A stretch of DNA of 64,000 nt from Cristatella mucedo (taxonomy: Eukaryota; Bryozoa; Phylactolaemata; Cristatellidae): contig WPIO01000020.1 of NCBI GenBank assembly GCA_009760855.2, forward strand, positions 3,450,501 to 3,514,500, read 5' to 3'. Shown one piece after another: positions 36,204-46,915 of the stretch (position 1 is its first letter; each line of letters starts with the position of its first letter). The position numbers were made by a program, and so were the translations under genes. A model generated the notes under the pieces. The model did not search any database and was not told where the DNA came from. It was given only the letters and a program-made list of their open reading frames with translations.

Positions 36204-36288
36204 AGAGCTTGAATCGTTCCAGAGAAATTGGTCTGATCGGCCGTAATGTATGATGGGGCCAGTACGGACACCGAAAAGCGTGGAAGAG
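36204..36288 (-). CDS. A2M/TEP-like gene, exon V7 (MG3)
   Basis: 85 nt, acceptor TTTGCTTGCAG, donor GTAAGT, phase 1 to 2. It encodes LPRFSVSVLAPSYI and on to GTIQAL, the first strands of MG3, corresponding to LPKFEVQVTVPKII in A2M. An NFS sequon is present. The last partial codon CT plus the first base of V8 gives Leu, producing ALYTY as in the GLYTYG of A2M. Confidence 0.92.
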
Positions 36289-36462
36289 CTGCAAGCAAAT
36301 GTAACTGTGCATTACTTCAATAATGGGCTTTCTTAAATATATTGAATTGTATTTCCCATTCAAATTTTTTGATGCAGCTTCATCACATGGTTTCATTGGA
36401 AGCCTGTTACCCGTGAAAGAACAAGCCTCGGCTGATCTCTCTTGCAAAGTCAAGCTACTTAC

Positions 36463-36502
36463 TATATTCAGCCACTTCAAAGGTTGTTGAATAACCTTGA
36501 CG
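36463..36502 (-). CDS. A2M/TEP-like gene, exon V6 (MG2 end)
   Basis: A 40-nt exon, acceptor TATTTTTAG, donor GTAAGT, phase 0 to 1. It encodes QGYSTTFEVAEY, the last MG2 strand, corresponding to the FTVEEF of A2M. The split codon with V7 gives EYTLPRF, the classic EEFVLPKF junction between MG2 and MG3. It is too short for ORF detection but strongly supported by family alignment and phase. Confidence 0.9.
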
Positions 36503-36635
36503 CTAAAAATACGTATTGGTTATTTCTTGACACAGTCACCATAGAGCGTTAATTAGATATTAGCTTTACAGAAAAATCATCATAGACAAGGCTACCAAGC
36601 TACAGCAGCGCCTACTAAATCTAGGTAACACTTAC

Positions 36636-36761
36636 TGCCGCCGTCACAGTTACTGTCCACACTCCGAGGGGCGGCTGGTCTGAGAGTGGTAAAACAAGCT
36701 GCACAACGCCCATTGTTAATGGCTGCTGTGTCCATTGCATTATCTTGTGGCTGCTTGGATC
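36636..36761 (-). CDS. A2M/TEP-like gene, exon V5 (MG2)
   Basis: 126 nt, 42 codons, phase 0 to 0, acceptor CTCAATTTTAG, donor GTAAGT. It begins DPSSHKIMQW, the MG2 equivalent of the A2M stretch DPKGNRIAQW, and ends GVWTVTVTAA, the strand that precedes the MG2-MG3 linker. There is no stop in frame and the fit to the neighbouring exons is exact. Confidence 0.92.
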
Positions 36762-36848
36762 CTAAAATTGAGAATTAACACGAGCACTCGCGAGTACTTC
36801 AATGCCACTGGTCACTGCACCAGCCGAGCACCGCCTCTCGATAACTAC

Positions 36849-36919
36849 CTGCACGAGTACGTTAATGGCGGTGCTGTACGGCTTCAGGTCAGGCGTTGTC
36901 ACCAGCACCCTAATCCTTA
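36849..36919 (-). CDS. A2M/TEP-like gene, exon V4 (MG2)
   Basis: 71 nt, acceptor TTCATTTTCAG, phase 1 to 0. It encodes VRIRVLVTTPDLKPY and following residues, the MG2 strand that in A2M reads VKFRVV...LNE. It joins in frame to V3 (codon split G|TA) and V5. It is one of six exons packed within 2.2 kb, in contrast to the multi-kilobase introns elsewhere in the gene. Confidence 0.9.
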
Positions 36920-37096
36920 CTGAAAATGAAGGGATTATTTAAAGTGGCAGAAAGCCTCTGGCTGTCCAGAAAGCACCTGACGGCTTTCAACGCGAACATA
37001 CGGATCTATGACACCTTTCGGATACTGTTAGGCCCCTTGCGCGCTCTACGCAGGTGCCTTAAATTGATGCTAACAATACTCGTAAAACCATACTAC

Positions 37097-37247
37097 CTGG
37101 CTGAGCTGGCTTGTAAATGGCTTTGTCAGTCTGTATAAATATCGAGAGTGACTTCTGGATTAAGGTGAAGACTGTAGATCCACTGAAAGATCCATCCTGA
37201 GCTGCCGCCGTCAGTTGGTATGTTCCAGCAGGCCAGTTGGTTCCAAT
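37097..37247 (-). CDS. A2M/TEP-like gene, exon V3 (MG1-MG2 junction)
   Basis: The acceptor is ATTCTTGCAG and the donor GTAGTA; phase 0 to 1. It encodes the end of MG1 (WPAGTYQLTAAAQDGS) and the family-defining start of MG2, FIQTDKAIYKPAQP, matching the FVQTDKxIYKPGQ signature of A2M, C3, CD109 and TEPs. The glycine of YKPGQ is alanine here. The next codon is completed by V4. This is the strongest single family marker in the gene. Confidence 0.95.
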
Positions 37248-37453
37248 CTGCAAGAATGCCGAGAGCGAATGCTGAGAGAACATATGCGACCGTCATTGAC
37301 TTAGCCGCCCGGCAAATTTCAAGATAATGCTCTTTGGGGGCCTTCTAAGCAAACAAGCCAAGTCGTAGAGGCATTTTTGGATAAGTTTCAATTGAACTAA
37401 AAAAACAGTATCCTTGGCGTGGAAACACAATTTCAAGCACGAGCGGAGTCAAT

Positions 37454-37890
37454 TGAGTTTTAATCTATATTGGCTTCAGGAGAAAAATTATATCCAAATA
37501 AACATATGCCCTTTACTACGGCGCATTCTTTCCAGACGTCTTGTGCTGCTACTTCTGCGCGACTCACTAACTCTACTGCTCTCCTGACTCAGATATGCTT
37601 CTCAGTTTCTCTTTTTTGCATTAGACGGTGTCTTTTAGCTACCGAATGCGTACCAAAATTCGCTCAGGGTTTAAGTGCGCTATAGAAAACTGTCGTGCGT
37701 AAAACTCACAGTCTTTGTTGCTTTGTAGAGTTGAAAATGGAGATACATTACAACACGCCATATTTAACTTTATTTTTATCGGTGCTGTCAAGTGCACAGT
37801 CGTGTGAAATACACTTCCAACAGTACAGCCAGTAAACGATGCATCAATTAATTGCATTAAGGGTTACCAATAACATTGACTTGTTCAGTC
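37454..37890 (+). repeat. Segmental duplication unit 2 (contains LINE B tail)
   Basis: Partner of 35446-35881, same orientation, offset about 2.0 kb. It includes the LINE B segment ATGCGTACCAAAATTCGCTC and the same non-LINE flanks with scattered substitutions. The two units bracket exons V3 to V7. Confidence 0.85.
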
Positions 37891-38064
37891 ACGTTCAGTT
37901 AATGATGAAGTATGCTCAATGCGTAATTGCATGCTTAATGGCCAACTCCTGTTTCAATGATCTTTAATGCGATTGCTGGAAAATGCGCGCAGGTGCTTTG
38001 AAAAATTATGGACAGCTGGTTTTATAGCTCTGTCAACTTTACGCCAAAGCTGCTAGAGCATGAT

Positions 38065-38185
38065 ATTACTCACCATTCAATTGCATTTCCCTATGCAGCA
38101 AATGTAAAGCGCCTCGAGAGAGATTGAGTTCTCTGAGGGCGCTTTATCAAGTGCATTATTATTTTTATTATCATTATTATCAGCT
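38065..38185 (+). mobile_element. LINE A 3' tail
   Basis: CAATTGCATTTCCCTATGCA through the AAGCGCCTCGAGAGAGATTG tail and ATT repeats; the last ~120 bp of the family. Confidence 0.88.
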
Positions 38186-38352
38186 GAATTGCTTGACTGT
38201 TGTGCGGTCATTGTAGCTCATTTAATACGGCATAGTTAGCTCAGAAAACATGTAAAGTCTCTGCCATGGCATAGAAGAAAACTTTTATAATGCTGTTTTT
38301 AAATTTTAGCTTCAATGATTTCGGCTTTATTATTTAGGATGCTCGTGCGTTT

Positions 38353-38547
38353 TTGGTGTAGGGTTTATGGTTTAGGGACTCGGTTTTATGGTTTAGGGTC
38401 TAGATTTTATGGTTGAGGGTTTGCATCATAAGTTTAAAGGTTTCGGGTTCATAGTTTATGGTTTGGGGTTTAATGTTTATGGTTTAGGGTGCAGGGTGCC
38501 GGGCGTAGTGCGTAGGGTGTAGGGTGTGGGGTTTAGGGTTTTACGAT
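38353..38547. repeat. Degenerate telomere-like (TTTAGGG/TTTATGG) block
   Basis: About 195 bp of G/T-rich sequence made of GGTTTAGGG, GGTTTATGG and GTGTAGGGT variants, for example GGTTTAGGGTCTAGATTTTA and GGGTTTAGGGTTTTA at the end. The strand is strongly biased to G over C. Confidence 0.8.
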
Positions 38548-39279
38548 TTAATGCTATCAGAACCTGGCTACCATGTTGCCATTCCTATTTGTTGCACATA
38601 GCAGAAAGCTCGCTGTTTCCGCTGTTTCTATGCTAATCGACAAAGTACGGAGTGCATAACTTTCATTGTTTTCATTTTCTTCTGCTAACCTTGCAGCCGG
38701 AACAGGGGCACTGATACACGTGCAGACACGTACGCCGTACACACCGTATTCACAGTGGAACGTGCTGTATTGAGCAGACCTTTCTTGTGTCCACAGTGAG
38801 GGTATCATATTCGACTATCTCTCGGCTCTTTTTAATCGAAAATACGTAGCCTGTAATTTAATTTATGCTTCTTTAAGGTTAATATCAATTCCTTGCAGCA
38901 GCTAACGTGGGGCTGACTCATTTTTCACTTTAGAATCGATAACGGTCAGCTTTTCTTGGAGCGGTAGCCATCCTTGTGTCTGGAGGCTTTTACAGCTAGT
39001 CTGAAATATCAAGTCGTGGTTTGCTATTCAGAGAATTGCATTAGGACAGTGGTTTCCTTGTCCAAGGTCGCGCAAACAAATAAATTAGTAAATTACGCTA
39101 AATAAATCTGATTGCTCTCATGAAAATGGTTCTACAGTTGCAGAGTTCATTCATACAAAGAGGAACTGTGGCAGCTTTATTGACCTCTTGTATAGGCCTT
39201 ACGTACATTCAGACGCCATCATGAGTTAAGCGACAGGCCATACTTGCTCGGAAGCCGACGGCTGTCTCTAGTAATTCAT
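38548..39279. other. Intron, no feature recognised
   Basis: Nothing recognised between the telomere-like block and the MITE. Confidence 0.3.
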
Positions 39280-39287
39280 CCTGTACT

Positions 39288-39454
39288 CAGTGGCGGTGCT
39301 AGGGGCAGCGGTTAATTGCCCCCTTTGGACACTATGAGAAGTACCTGTATCCTGGAGCAAATCTCTCAGGGCTTTGGGCGAGGTGCAAAGGACGCTTGCT
39401 TATCCTAACCTGAACCCTTGCACTCTTAACCTGAAACTCCTGGCTCCGCCCCTG
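39288..39454. mobile_element. hAT-type MITE, 167 bp
   Basis: Terminal inverted repeats start CAGTGGCGGTGCTAGGGG on the left and (reverse complement of the right end) CAGGGGCGGAGCCAGGAG, 14 of 18 matching. The element is flanked by the 8-bp duplication CCTGTACT (39280-39287 and 39455-39462). CAG-starting TIRs and 8-bp target duplications are hallmarks of the hAT superfamily; there is no transposase, so it is non-autonomous. Confidence 0.88.
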
Positions 39455-39462
39455 CCTGTACT

Positions 39463-40132
39463 GCATTCAGAGCGCATTACTTCACACGCTCATGCGGCCG
39501 TGGTGATAGATAAGCAATTTGCACTTAAATATGTAATTGATAAATGACCGGCTAATAAGAAGTGGCTTCATCATGATTTTAAATCACTTATTTTATGCGG
39601 CTTGGCAAGAACGCCGTGCTACATGGGCATAACTCCCGAGCAATTTCACACCAGCATTCCCATAAAGCTTCAGATAAGGCATAAGCTGAAGTGATTCGAA
39701 TACTGGAGGTCTTTCACTTTGCTCCAAAGCGTCGCAAAGCTTTGCGATGTGTTCAAATTAGGGATCGTTCTTGGTCATGGCAACAGTAGTCATTGGAGGA
39801 TCGTGACAACAGTCGAAAAGTTCTCTCATCCACAGCACGGTACGCATGGCATCACTCTCTGCTTCTTTACAAATTCTAGCCCTCTCAGGGCCATTGACGT
39901 TGAATTCCGAAATAATTTTTACGATGTTGGAGTTTATTTTGTATGCTGTTATAAATGCCTTCTATGCTGTACAGTAAGATTACCAGCTGCTGTGCAATGG
40001 CTCCATACCATCACTCCACCCGCTATCGAAATGTACACGTACCCTAGTTCCGGTCCTCGGGCCTCTGGGAGCTGACCTCTTGCCTGGCGACTATGCTCTT
40101 GCTCTGTCCTCTCAGAGCAGAACTTCCAGGGT
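39463..40132. other. Intron, no feature recognised
   Basis: An open frame at 39719-40075 has no recognised domain and no splice support. Confidence 0.3.
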
Positions 40133-40252
<120 letters not shown>

Positions 40253-40689
40253 ATTCACTCACACAGAAGCAAAAGTATACACGTACGAAAAGGTACAAAT
40301 AAACCAGTCCCTTCTTAGTCACAGCCAGTTGCTGGCCATTTTGAGTAATATCTTGTAAGCCTACTGTATTTATTAATACCATTTGTTGTTAGAGCTGACT
40401 CTTACTGACACTTTACAAATAATAATCCTTGTAAGGTAATATTGAAGTAGAGATTGTATTTTTCCATAAAGTGCAACATTAAGTCCTTCTTTTGAAGCCT
40501 CTCTATCATGTGTGGCTAGGTTATGTACGCTATCTGTGTACCAAAGAATAAAATATTCGATTGACAACCACTATTGGTATTTACTTCCATAAAATTCTTG
40601 CAGATTCAGTGGCACTTCTACTTCATTTATTAACGCAGCTACCTATCAATTAGCTGAAACTCTTTGAAGATTTTTTGCACAGATTTTGA

Positions 40690-42145
40690 TCTGAGTTTGA
40701 TCGAACTGATCATAAAGTACTTCTTGAGCGCCTCTCATCTCGTCTAGGCATCGCTGGCATGCTCACTGGCACTGCACTGCAATGGTCAGATCCTATCTCA
40801 GTGGAAGACTGCAGAATATGGATGTGAACGAATAAATTTCATCCGAAGAACAGTTGAAGTGCGGGTTGCCTCAGGGTTCTGTGCTTTATCTGCTTCTTTT
40901 CATGGTTTATACTCTCCCTCTTGGTGATTTGATCGCCAAGCACAATCTAGGCTTTCACTTCTATGCAGATATTACTCAGTGGTGCCTGTGCTTTAAATCC
41001 TCCCTGACCTCCAGCACGTCAAATGCCCCCAGCACGTCGGATGCTCTATACACACTGGCTGCGTGTATCGCTGACACACACACATGGATAGTAGCAAACT
41101 TTCTCAAATTAAATGATGACGAAACCAACTTACTAATTATGGTAAAACCGAGTGTGATTCAGAAACTTGAAATTTTTATTGCTAAAAATTGGCTCCTCCA
41201 TCTAATTTCCTGTTGATTCTGCACGTAATCTAGGTGTTTCGTTCCAAAGTAACTAGATGAACACATCAGGTCCACAGTCAAGTCTGCCTATTTTCAGCTG
41301 CCTGGCGTTGCCAAAATTCGGGTTGTTATAGAGAGGGATACTATATCCAAATTGGTCCATGAATTTATAACATCCCGTCTTGACTTTTATCTGTAACTCA
41401 CTGCTTGTTAGTCTACCAGCATGTGCAATCAAGCGCTTAACATTTGGTGAAAAACTCTGCAGCTAGGCTCATCTGTCGTGAGCGTCGCAGTTCCCACATC
41501 ACATCGCTGAGCTAGTTTGGCCCAGTGATTAAGGTGCTCGCCCCGAACAAAGTGTGACTGAGGTCGTGGGCTCGAGTCCCATGGCATATGTGAAGCGCCT
41601 GTATAGATATGAAGTTCTCTTAGGGTGCTTTACAAATGAATTATACATTTGTATCACTACTCGCAGACTTGCAGTGGCTTCCATCTCTGGCTCCAGCCAA
41701 CCTATCAGAAATACAGCTCTACCACGCCAAGCATCTTAACACTCGCTGTATCTACTCAAATCATTTGCAATACTTCGTACGAACTTCAAAACCTTTGGAA
41801 ACCGTACTTTTAGTTCATTTGCCAAAGCCTCCGGCTCACCCAGACTGACGTCAAGACATCCTCTGACATGAAGACATTTAAAAAGACGCTTAAAACACAT
41901 CTCTTTATGACGCATTTAGTGAGTCCATGTGATTCATAATTGTGTGTGTGTGCGTGCTGAAACTGTGTCTGCCGCTACTAACCATATCTACGTATTCACC
42001 CTGTGCAAGTCACATCTTGCAACTTCATACTTGCTGACATTGCGAATTGTACCACTAATCTGTTTGTCATGCTTTACATAGAGCACCTGTAATTTTATTT
42101 GTTTCTCTGAGGGAGCTATATAAATGTAATACTATCTTATTTTCA
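40690..42145 (+). mobile_element. LINE A copy, RT to 3' end, interrupted by a SINE
   Basis: Begins at the FDxTDHKVLLERLSS segment (FDRTDHKVLLERLSS here), continues with [20 protein letters not shown], then decayed C-terminal RT. SINE-A interrupts it at about 41503-41652; the 3' UTR and a diverged tail end near 42145. A short internal repeat CCCCAGCACGTC/CTCCAGCACGTC lies at about 41010-41040. Confidence 0.87.
41503..41652 (+). mobile_element. SINE-A inserted in LINE A
   Basis: GCTAGTTTGGCCCAGTGATT head and GTGAAGCGCCTGTATAGATA tail, in the same orientation as the host LINE. A short ATCAC direct repeat (41498-41502 and 41653-41657) is a possible target-site duplication; LINE sequence resumes after it with CTACTCGCAGACTTGCAGTG. 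Confidence 0.85.
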
Positions 42146-42301
42146 TCGTTATCTCTCCACAGTTACAACGAAGTGGTCTAGATGGCTTCTCGGAGCTACA
42201 ATCCTCTCATCCATTCACGCATCCATGAGCTGCCTATCAATGCGGAGATAACTGTTTGAATAGCTTAAATTTGCGCATCACATGAGCAAGCAGCTCTCGG
42301 A

Positions 42302-42433
42302 GACAGCCATGATATCGAAACAGGAGATGACTTAGCTTTAACTCCATACGCTGTTTGGTCACATATTGACAGCCATGATATCGAAACAGGAGATGACTTA
42401 GTTTTAACTCCATGCGCTGTTTGGTCACATATT
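42302..42433. repeat. 66-bp tandem duplication
   Basis: Two adjacent 66-bp units beginning GACAGCCATGATATCGAAAC, differing at only two positions, so recent. The unit length is a multiple of three, which leaves a repeated 22-residue frame open on the minus strand; no protein match is recognised. Confidence 0.93.
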
Positions 42434-43114
42434 ATTAGACGGGCCTTGTAAAGTCTCAGAAACACTAAGACTTTGCCATCAACGCTTCTACTAATAGCCA
42501 CCCTTGTCATTTCCACGGGCTTGAACATAAACAAACATACTGTCACAAGTACACTTTGGTAGTGACGAGAACATTGGAAAACAAGTAATTTACCAATGTT
42601 GCATTAACGTGACATTAAATTTTCGAAATTAACCTGTACTGTACTTGAATGTCATGACGGTTAGCCAAGATACCTATACAAAGCGTTTCTAATAATTTCC
42701 TTACTAAGTATGAGTGAAGGGATGCAGTTTTCTATTTTAAACTATTTGGGAAACTGTGATTTATTACGAGATCTCCTAAAGGTTCATTATCTCGAAACAT
42801 GCATGAGTTGATCAAGGAGCAGTTAGTAGGAGTTAGCTGGTTGACGAGACATAAAAGCAGTGTGCTCCAGTCATTGTGCTCTATTCCAAATCAAGAATGG
42901 AGGCTGCTTAACTAAGCTAGCTAAATGTGTATTATTTTAGAAAACGGTGTTTCTCTCTGGACTAAGGCTTAAATAAGCAGTTTTTAAATCTAGATTATGC
43001 TTACTTTAGCTCAGCATTGAAAGATCTACCACCAAGCTTCATTGAGCTGCACTTGCACTGTCCATTATCTAGCTTATGTATGACCTTCTCACCGACTCCT
43101 ACTTAAAACTGCTA
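42434..43114. other. Intron, no feature recognised
   Basis: Nothing recognised. Confidence 0.3.
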
Positions 43115-43615
43115 CATTACACTACTTCTCTCCGACCATCACTGGCTCTATATCAAGCAGATTATTGACTTCAACGTTTGGTCACTCATTTTTGGTCGCT
43201 TCATTCTCTTGCCCTTGCCTACACATCCAAAATGCTTCGTAATCTGATTTGCCATCGTATCACCCGCTCGTTTGACTCAAGTCGCTAAGCTGTCCATCTA
43301 ACCTACCTCAAATCCTTTAGAGGCTAAGTCTTTAGTTTGTATGCTTCCAAATTTTCAAACTCACGCCCGACTGGCTTCAAGACAGTCCATCATTTGACGA
43401 CGTTTAAAATGTAATTCAAAACCCACCTGTTCCTCTCAGAATTTGCTGGATCTATGTGATTTGTCCTTTTGGTGCTTAAGTGTGCCGAAATTGTGCGTCT
43501 TGCCACAAAAAAAAATTGAGGTTATTCTTTTCAGTATAAGTAAAGTGTCAAGACAGAAATGTATTTATCGTGAAGCCCTATTAAAACTCCTATTATTGTT
43601 ATTGTTAATATGATT
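43115..43615 (+). mobile_element. Old LINE A remnant
   Basis: Strongly diverged match to the LHWLP..QRIDF to 3' UTR part of LINE A, starting CTACTTCTCTCCGACCATCA and ending in ATT/ATG-rich repeats. It is among the oldest copies in the window. Confidence 0.72.
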
Positions 43616-44104
43616 ATTATCATCAAAGGAATGCGGCCAATTGTATAAAATAGCATTATTATAATCAAAGAAATTTTGAAGAGTTGATAATAAAAACGAT
43701 TGACTGTGTATATGTATATGCAGCTTTAAGCATCTACGGTGATCGCTAAATAAATATCTGTCAACTAGGCCTTCAAATCCACAATCAGACATGCGCATTC
43801 TTAAGCGAAGTCCAGAGCTACGCATATCCTCTGCTGAGTCTAAATATCCTTGACTCTGGATTTGGTCATTGATCATCATCATCATCATCCTGTACTGCCG
43901 TTGCCTAATGGGTGCACTCATCTCTCTCATTCTGCATCCGGGCAACTTACTGGACTAGAGCACCGGAAATCAGCAGTACACAGGCCGGCTCCCTGGACCC
44001 GAGGGCATAGCTCTGGTAACTGGCTCTTCACATCATTGAGGGAAACAGTTTTCCAGGGCGTGTCGTTTTTTCATACCTTCCACGAGTTTGTAGGACTATG
44101 CTCT

Positions 44105-44400
44105 TCATTCGTCGACCACATTTAAACAGAAATTAAAAACGCACCTATTTATGAGAACATGTAGTGAGTCCCTATGATTCTTCCTTTATGTGCTTATGCG
44201 TACTGACACTCTTGCATGCCGCCACTAACGAAACTTGCACGCTGACCCTGTGCATGTCACCTCTAACCATGTTATTCATGTTGTTTATCAAGCATGATAC
44301 CGCTCATCATTCGACCGTGTTTCCTTTGCAGCAAATGTAAAGCGCCTATTAAGAGATTGAGTTCTCTGAGGTTGCTTTATCACGTGTATTATCATCAATG
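44105..44400 (+). mobile_element. LINE A 3' end fragment
   Basis: CGACCACATTTAAACAGAAA, then the 3' UTR and tail AAAGCGCCTATTAAGAGATT, ending about 25 bp before exon V2's splice donor. Confidence 0.9.
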
Positions 44401-44425
44401 GTATTATGAAGAATTCTAATCTTAC

Positions 44426-44451
44426 CTGAACGGTGATATTGGTTGTACTAT
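44426..44451 (-). CDS. A2M/TEP-like gene, micro-exon V2 (MG1)
   Basis: A 26-nt exon between an acceptor ending TTTTCAG and the donor GTAAGAT. Joined to V1 it supplies DSTTNITVQ, continuing an MG1 strand, and returns the frame to phase 0, exactly what V3 needs. The short size makes it invisible to open-reading-frame searches; the call rests on splice signals plus phase agreement on both sides. Confidence 0.78.
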
Positions 44452-44542
44452 CTGAAAACAAAAAATGTATTTTGTCACCAATTTAAATAGCTATGAAAAT
44501 GCATAAGGACGCCTATTTATTTCGGGTGAATTCAGAACTTAC

Positions 44543-44724
44543 CCGAGTTTACCACGGCTGAACTTTGGTATAGGTTCTGAACACCATTTCCAGACACTGT
44601 GATATTTACTTGCGAACCGTTGACGACGGAGTATGTGTAAAGCAACGCATTAAATTTGGTGCCTGCAATAGCCGACTTCGGAGCGACCAGTGAATACTTT
44701 CCAGCTGAGGCCAACGGTAAAACA
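44543..44724 (-). CDS. A2M/TEP-like gene, exon V1 (MG1 domain)
   Basis: First visible coding exon. The acceptor ends CTGCAG and the donor is GTAAGT. It starts with one base completing a codon begun in the unseen signal-peptide exon and ends with one base of the next codon. The product begins near SAGKYSLVAPKSAIAG, the usual MG1 start just after signal cleavage, then gives a beta-strand pattern with two NxS/T glycosylation sequons (NGS and NIT). Length (182 nt) suits an MG1 exon. The 5' partner exon must end in phase 2; none was identified between 44.8 and 51 kb. Confidence 0.85.
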
Positions 44725-45940
44725 CTGCAGAATAAATCGATGTGCATCAGACATTTATTAAGATGAGTTACAAGTATGAGTAGACGGTGGCACATGAGCC
44801 CAATGTATCTAAACCCTGCTATTTACTTCTGCAGTCATTAACCCTGCTAAAGAATAGGATTTCGTAAGATGCTCTTACTATGCTCAAAAAGTTCTCCAGT
44901 CATTATAATGTGTCATGAAACATTCCTCGCACCTTTTTCACTATTTTTCAATTCATTGTCAGGCTGCAATTTCTAATTCCTCTCCTAATTAATGACAAGT
45001 CTAGCAGACGTTAGATAGAAGCTAGTTGCACGTTTAAGACCTCGTAACTTAAAGGTACACAATCAGTGTTAAATTTTTAATTTAACGAATTGTAATCATT
45101 GTCTCCACTATTGAGCATGCATGCTGATTTAAAATAACAATTTTTTATGTATTGTTGTACTAGAAACGAAATTTAGAGTTGTGGTAGACCTAGAAAGCCT
45201 AAAATTTCATCAGCGCATTTGTGCACTGTTAGTTAAAGCCTTTAGTGGGGACTTGCTGATTTCAGTAAAAGCTTTTCAGTAAGCTCTCGGTGTTTGATAA
45301 GCAATATCCAGAATACAGATGTGCAAATGCCACAGTTAGTTGTATGCTGCGTCCTGAAATTTGACCCTGCTTCTCGACAACAGGGCCCTGCTAGAAATTA
45401 TTCTCTATAAATCCATATTTTCCATTTAAGCAACAATTTCATCCCTGTCTACATTCGCCGTAACAGTCTTGCTGTTTTATCCGTCCGCCACTCCGTCTTT
45501 TTCTTGTAAGCTCTATTAGATTATTTCCATCTCATCCTCGCCTCAGGCTTGATACAAGTAGTAGTCTGATTAGATAGTCGCTTTGGAGTTCACCGGGATT
45601 CTTCCTTAGTGGCTTTCTTAGTTGATTCATGCATATGTACATAATGTAACAGCCTATCTAAACTGTCACTAAACCATGATGGCTGATAGCGGCCTGACCT
45701 GCTTTTGAGCATGCACAGTTTATCTCTCTACTCGATTTGAGCCCTCGAAAACATTGCTTCACTTGATTCCAGACCTAAAGTCACTCGGCATGACTGGCAG
45801 CTACCGCTCTCAACTGAATCTGTGCCTCAGTCCGGCTGGATTTCAGAAATATTTTGCATCGACAGCTCGGCATCAATAAGCGTGGTCAGTTTTTTCTGAC
45901 AAGGTAGGAAACCATTCTCTAATAGCCACCTTTGCAGCAT
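44725..45940. other. Upstream of exon V1, no feature recognised
   Basis: The exon holding the signal peptide and 5' UTR should lie on the minus strand somewhere above this. No convincing ATG with a hydrophobic stretch and phase-2 donor was seen here. Confidence 0.35.
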
Positions 45941-45942
45941 CG

Positions 45943-46915
45943 ATGGTAATTGATCTAAATAATATTGCTAAAGTTCGTGCTTGTTTAGACAGGGATACCA
46001 CATCTAAGATGGTCCATACATTTGTGACATCCACTCTTGAATTCTGTAACTCACTGCTTGCAGACCTTCTGGCATGCGCTTACAGCTGGTGCAAAACTCT
46101 AAAACCCGATTCACAATGCTCTCAGTATTGTTGCCTGCTCTGATGATAACCATAACAAGAATTACAGCACGTTTCTAAAATATCCTCACAGAAATCTCTT
46201 TCTGGTCATTTTACATACTTTGTAAAAATGACACGTACTTCATTTATTCCTATTTTTTGAAAGTATATTGAACTAGCTTTTCATTTAGAATTGCCATCAT
46301 CGTAGCTAGGCTTGTCTGTCGTGAGCGTCGCAGTTGCCACATCACACCACTTCTCGCCGACCAGCACTGGCTACCAGTCAAGCAACGCATCGACTTCACG
46401 GTTTTGTCGCTCACTTGTAGGTCCCTTCATTCTTTGGCTCCAGCCTACCTATCAGATCTATTCCCCCACCAGACCAAGCATCGTACCACCCACTTGTCGG
46501 AATTTAACTGTTTACCTATACCTCGTACAAACCTCAAATCCTTTGGAGACCGTGCATTTAGTTCGTATGCTCCCAAAGCCTGGAGCTCACTCCCGACTTG
46601 CGTCACGACGTCCCCTGACTTGACCACATTTAGAAAGAAATTTGAATTTAAAAACGCACCTATTTATGAGAGCATGTAGTGAGTCCCTGTGATTCGTTAT
46701 TTATGTGCTTATGCGTGCTGACACTGTGCATGCTGCCACTAACCACACTTACATGCTGATCCTGTGCATGTCACCCCTAACCATGTTATTCTTGTTGTTT
46801 ATTGATCATGCTATAACTAACCTTTCAATCGTATTTCCTTTGCAGCAAATTTAAAGCACCTAGAAAGAGATTGAGTTCTCTGGGGCGCTTTATTAAGTGT
46901 GTTATTATTATCTTT
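45943..46915 (+). mobile_element. LINE A copy with 190-bp internal insertion
   Basis: The first part (about 45943-46107) encodes KVRACLDRDTTSKMVHTF and ends at LVQNS-equivalent sequence. The second part (46298-46915) resumes at ARLVCRERRS with no loss and runs to the 3' tail GCACCTAGAAAGAGATTGAG. The 190 bp between are unrelated to the LINE. Confidence 0.87.

Noticed and set aside
45780-45900. LINE B RT fragment (SAGFQKYFAS frame)
   Set aside because: Similarity to the SGFR..HSTE motif is too short and weak to support.
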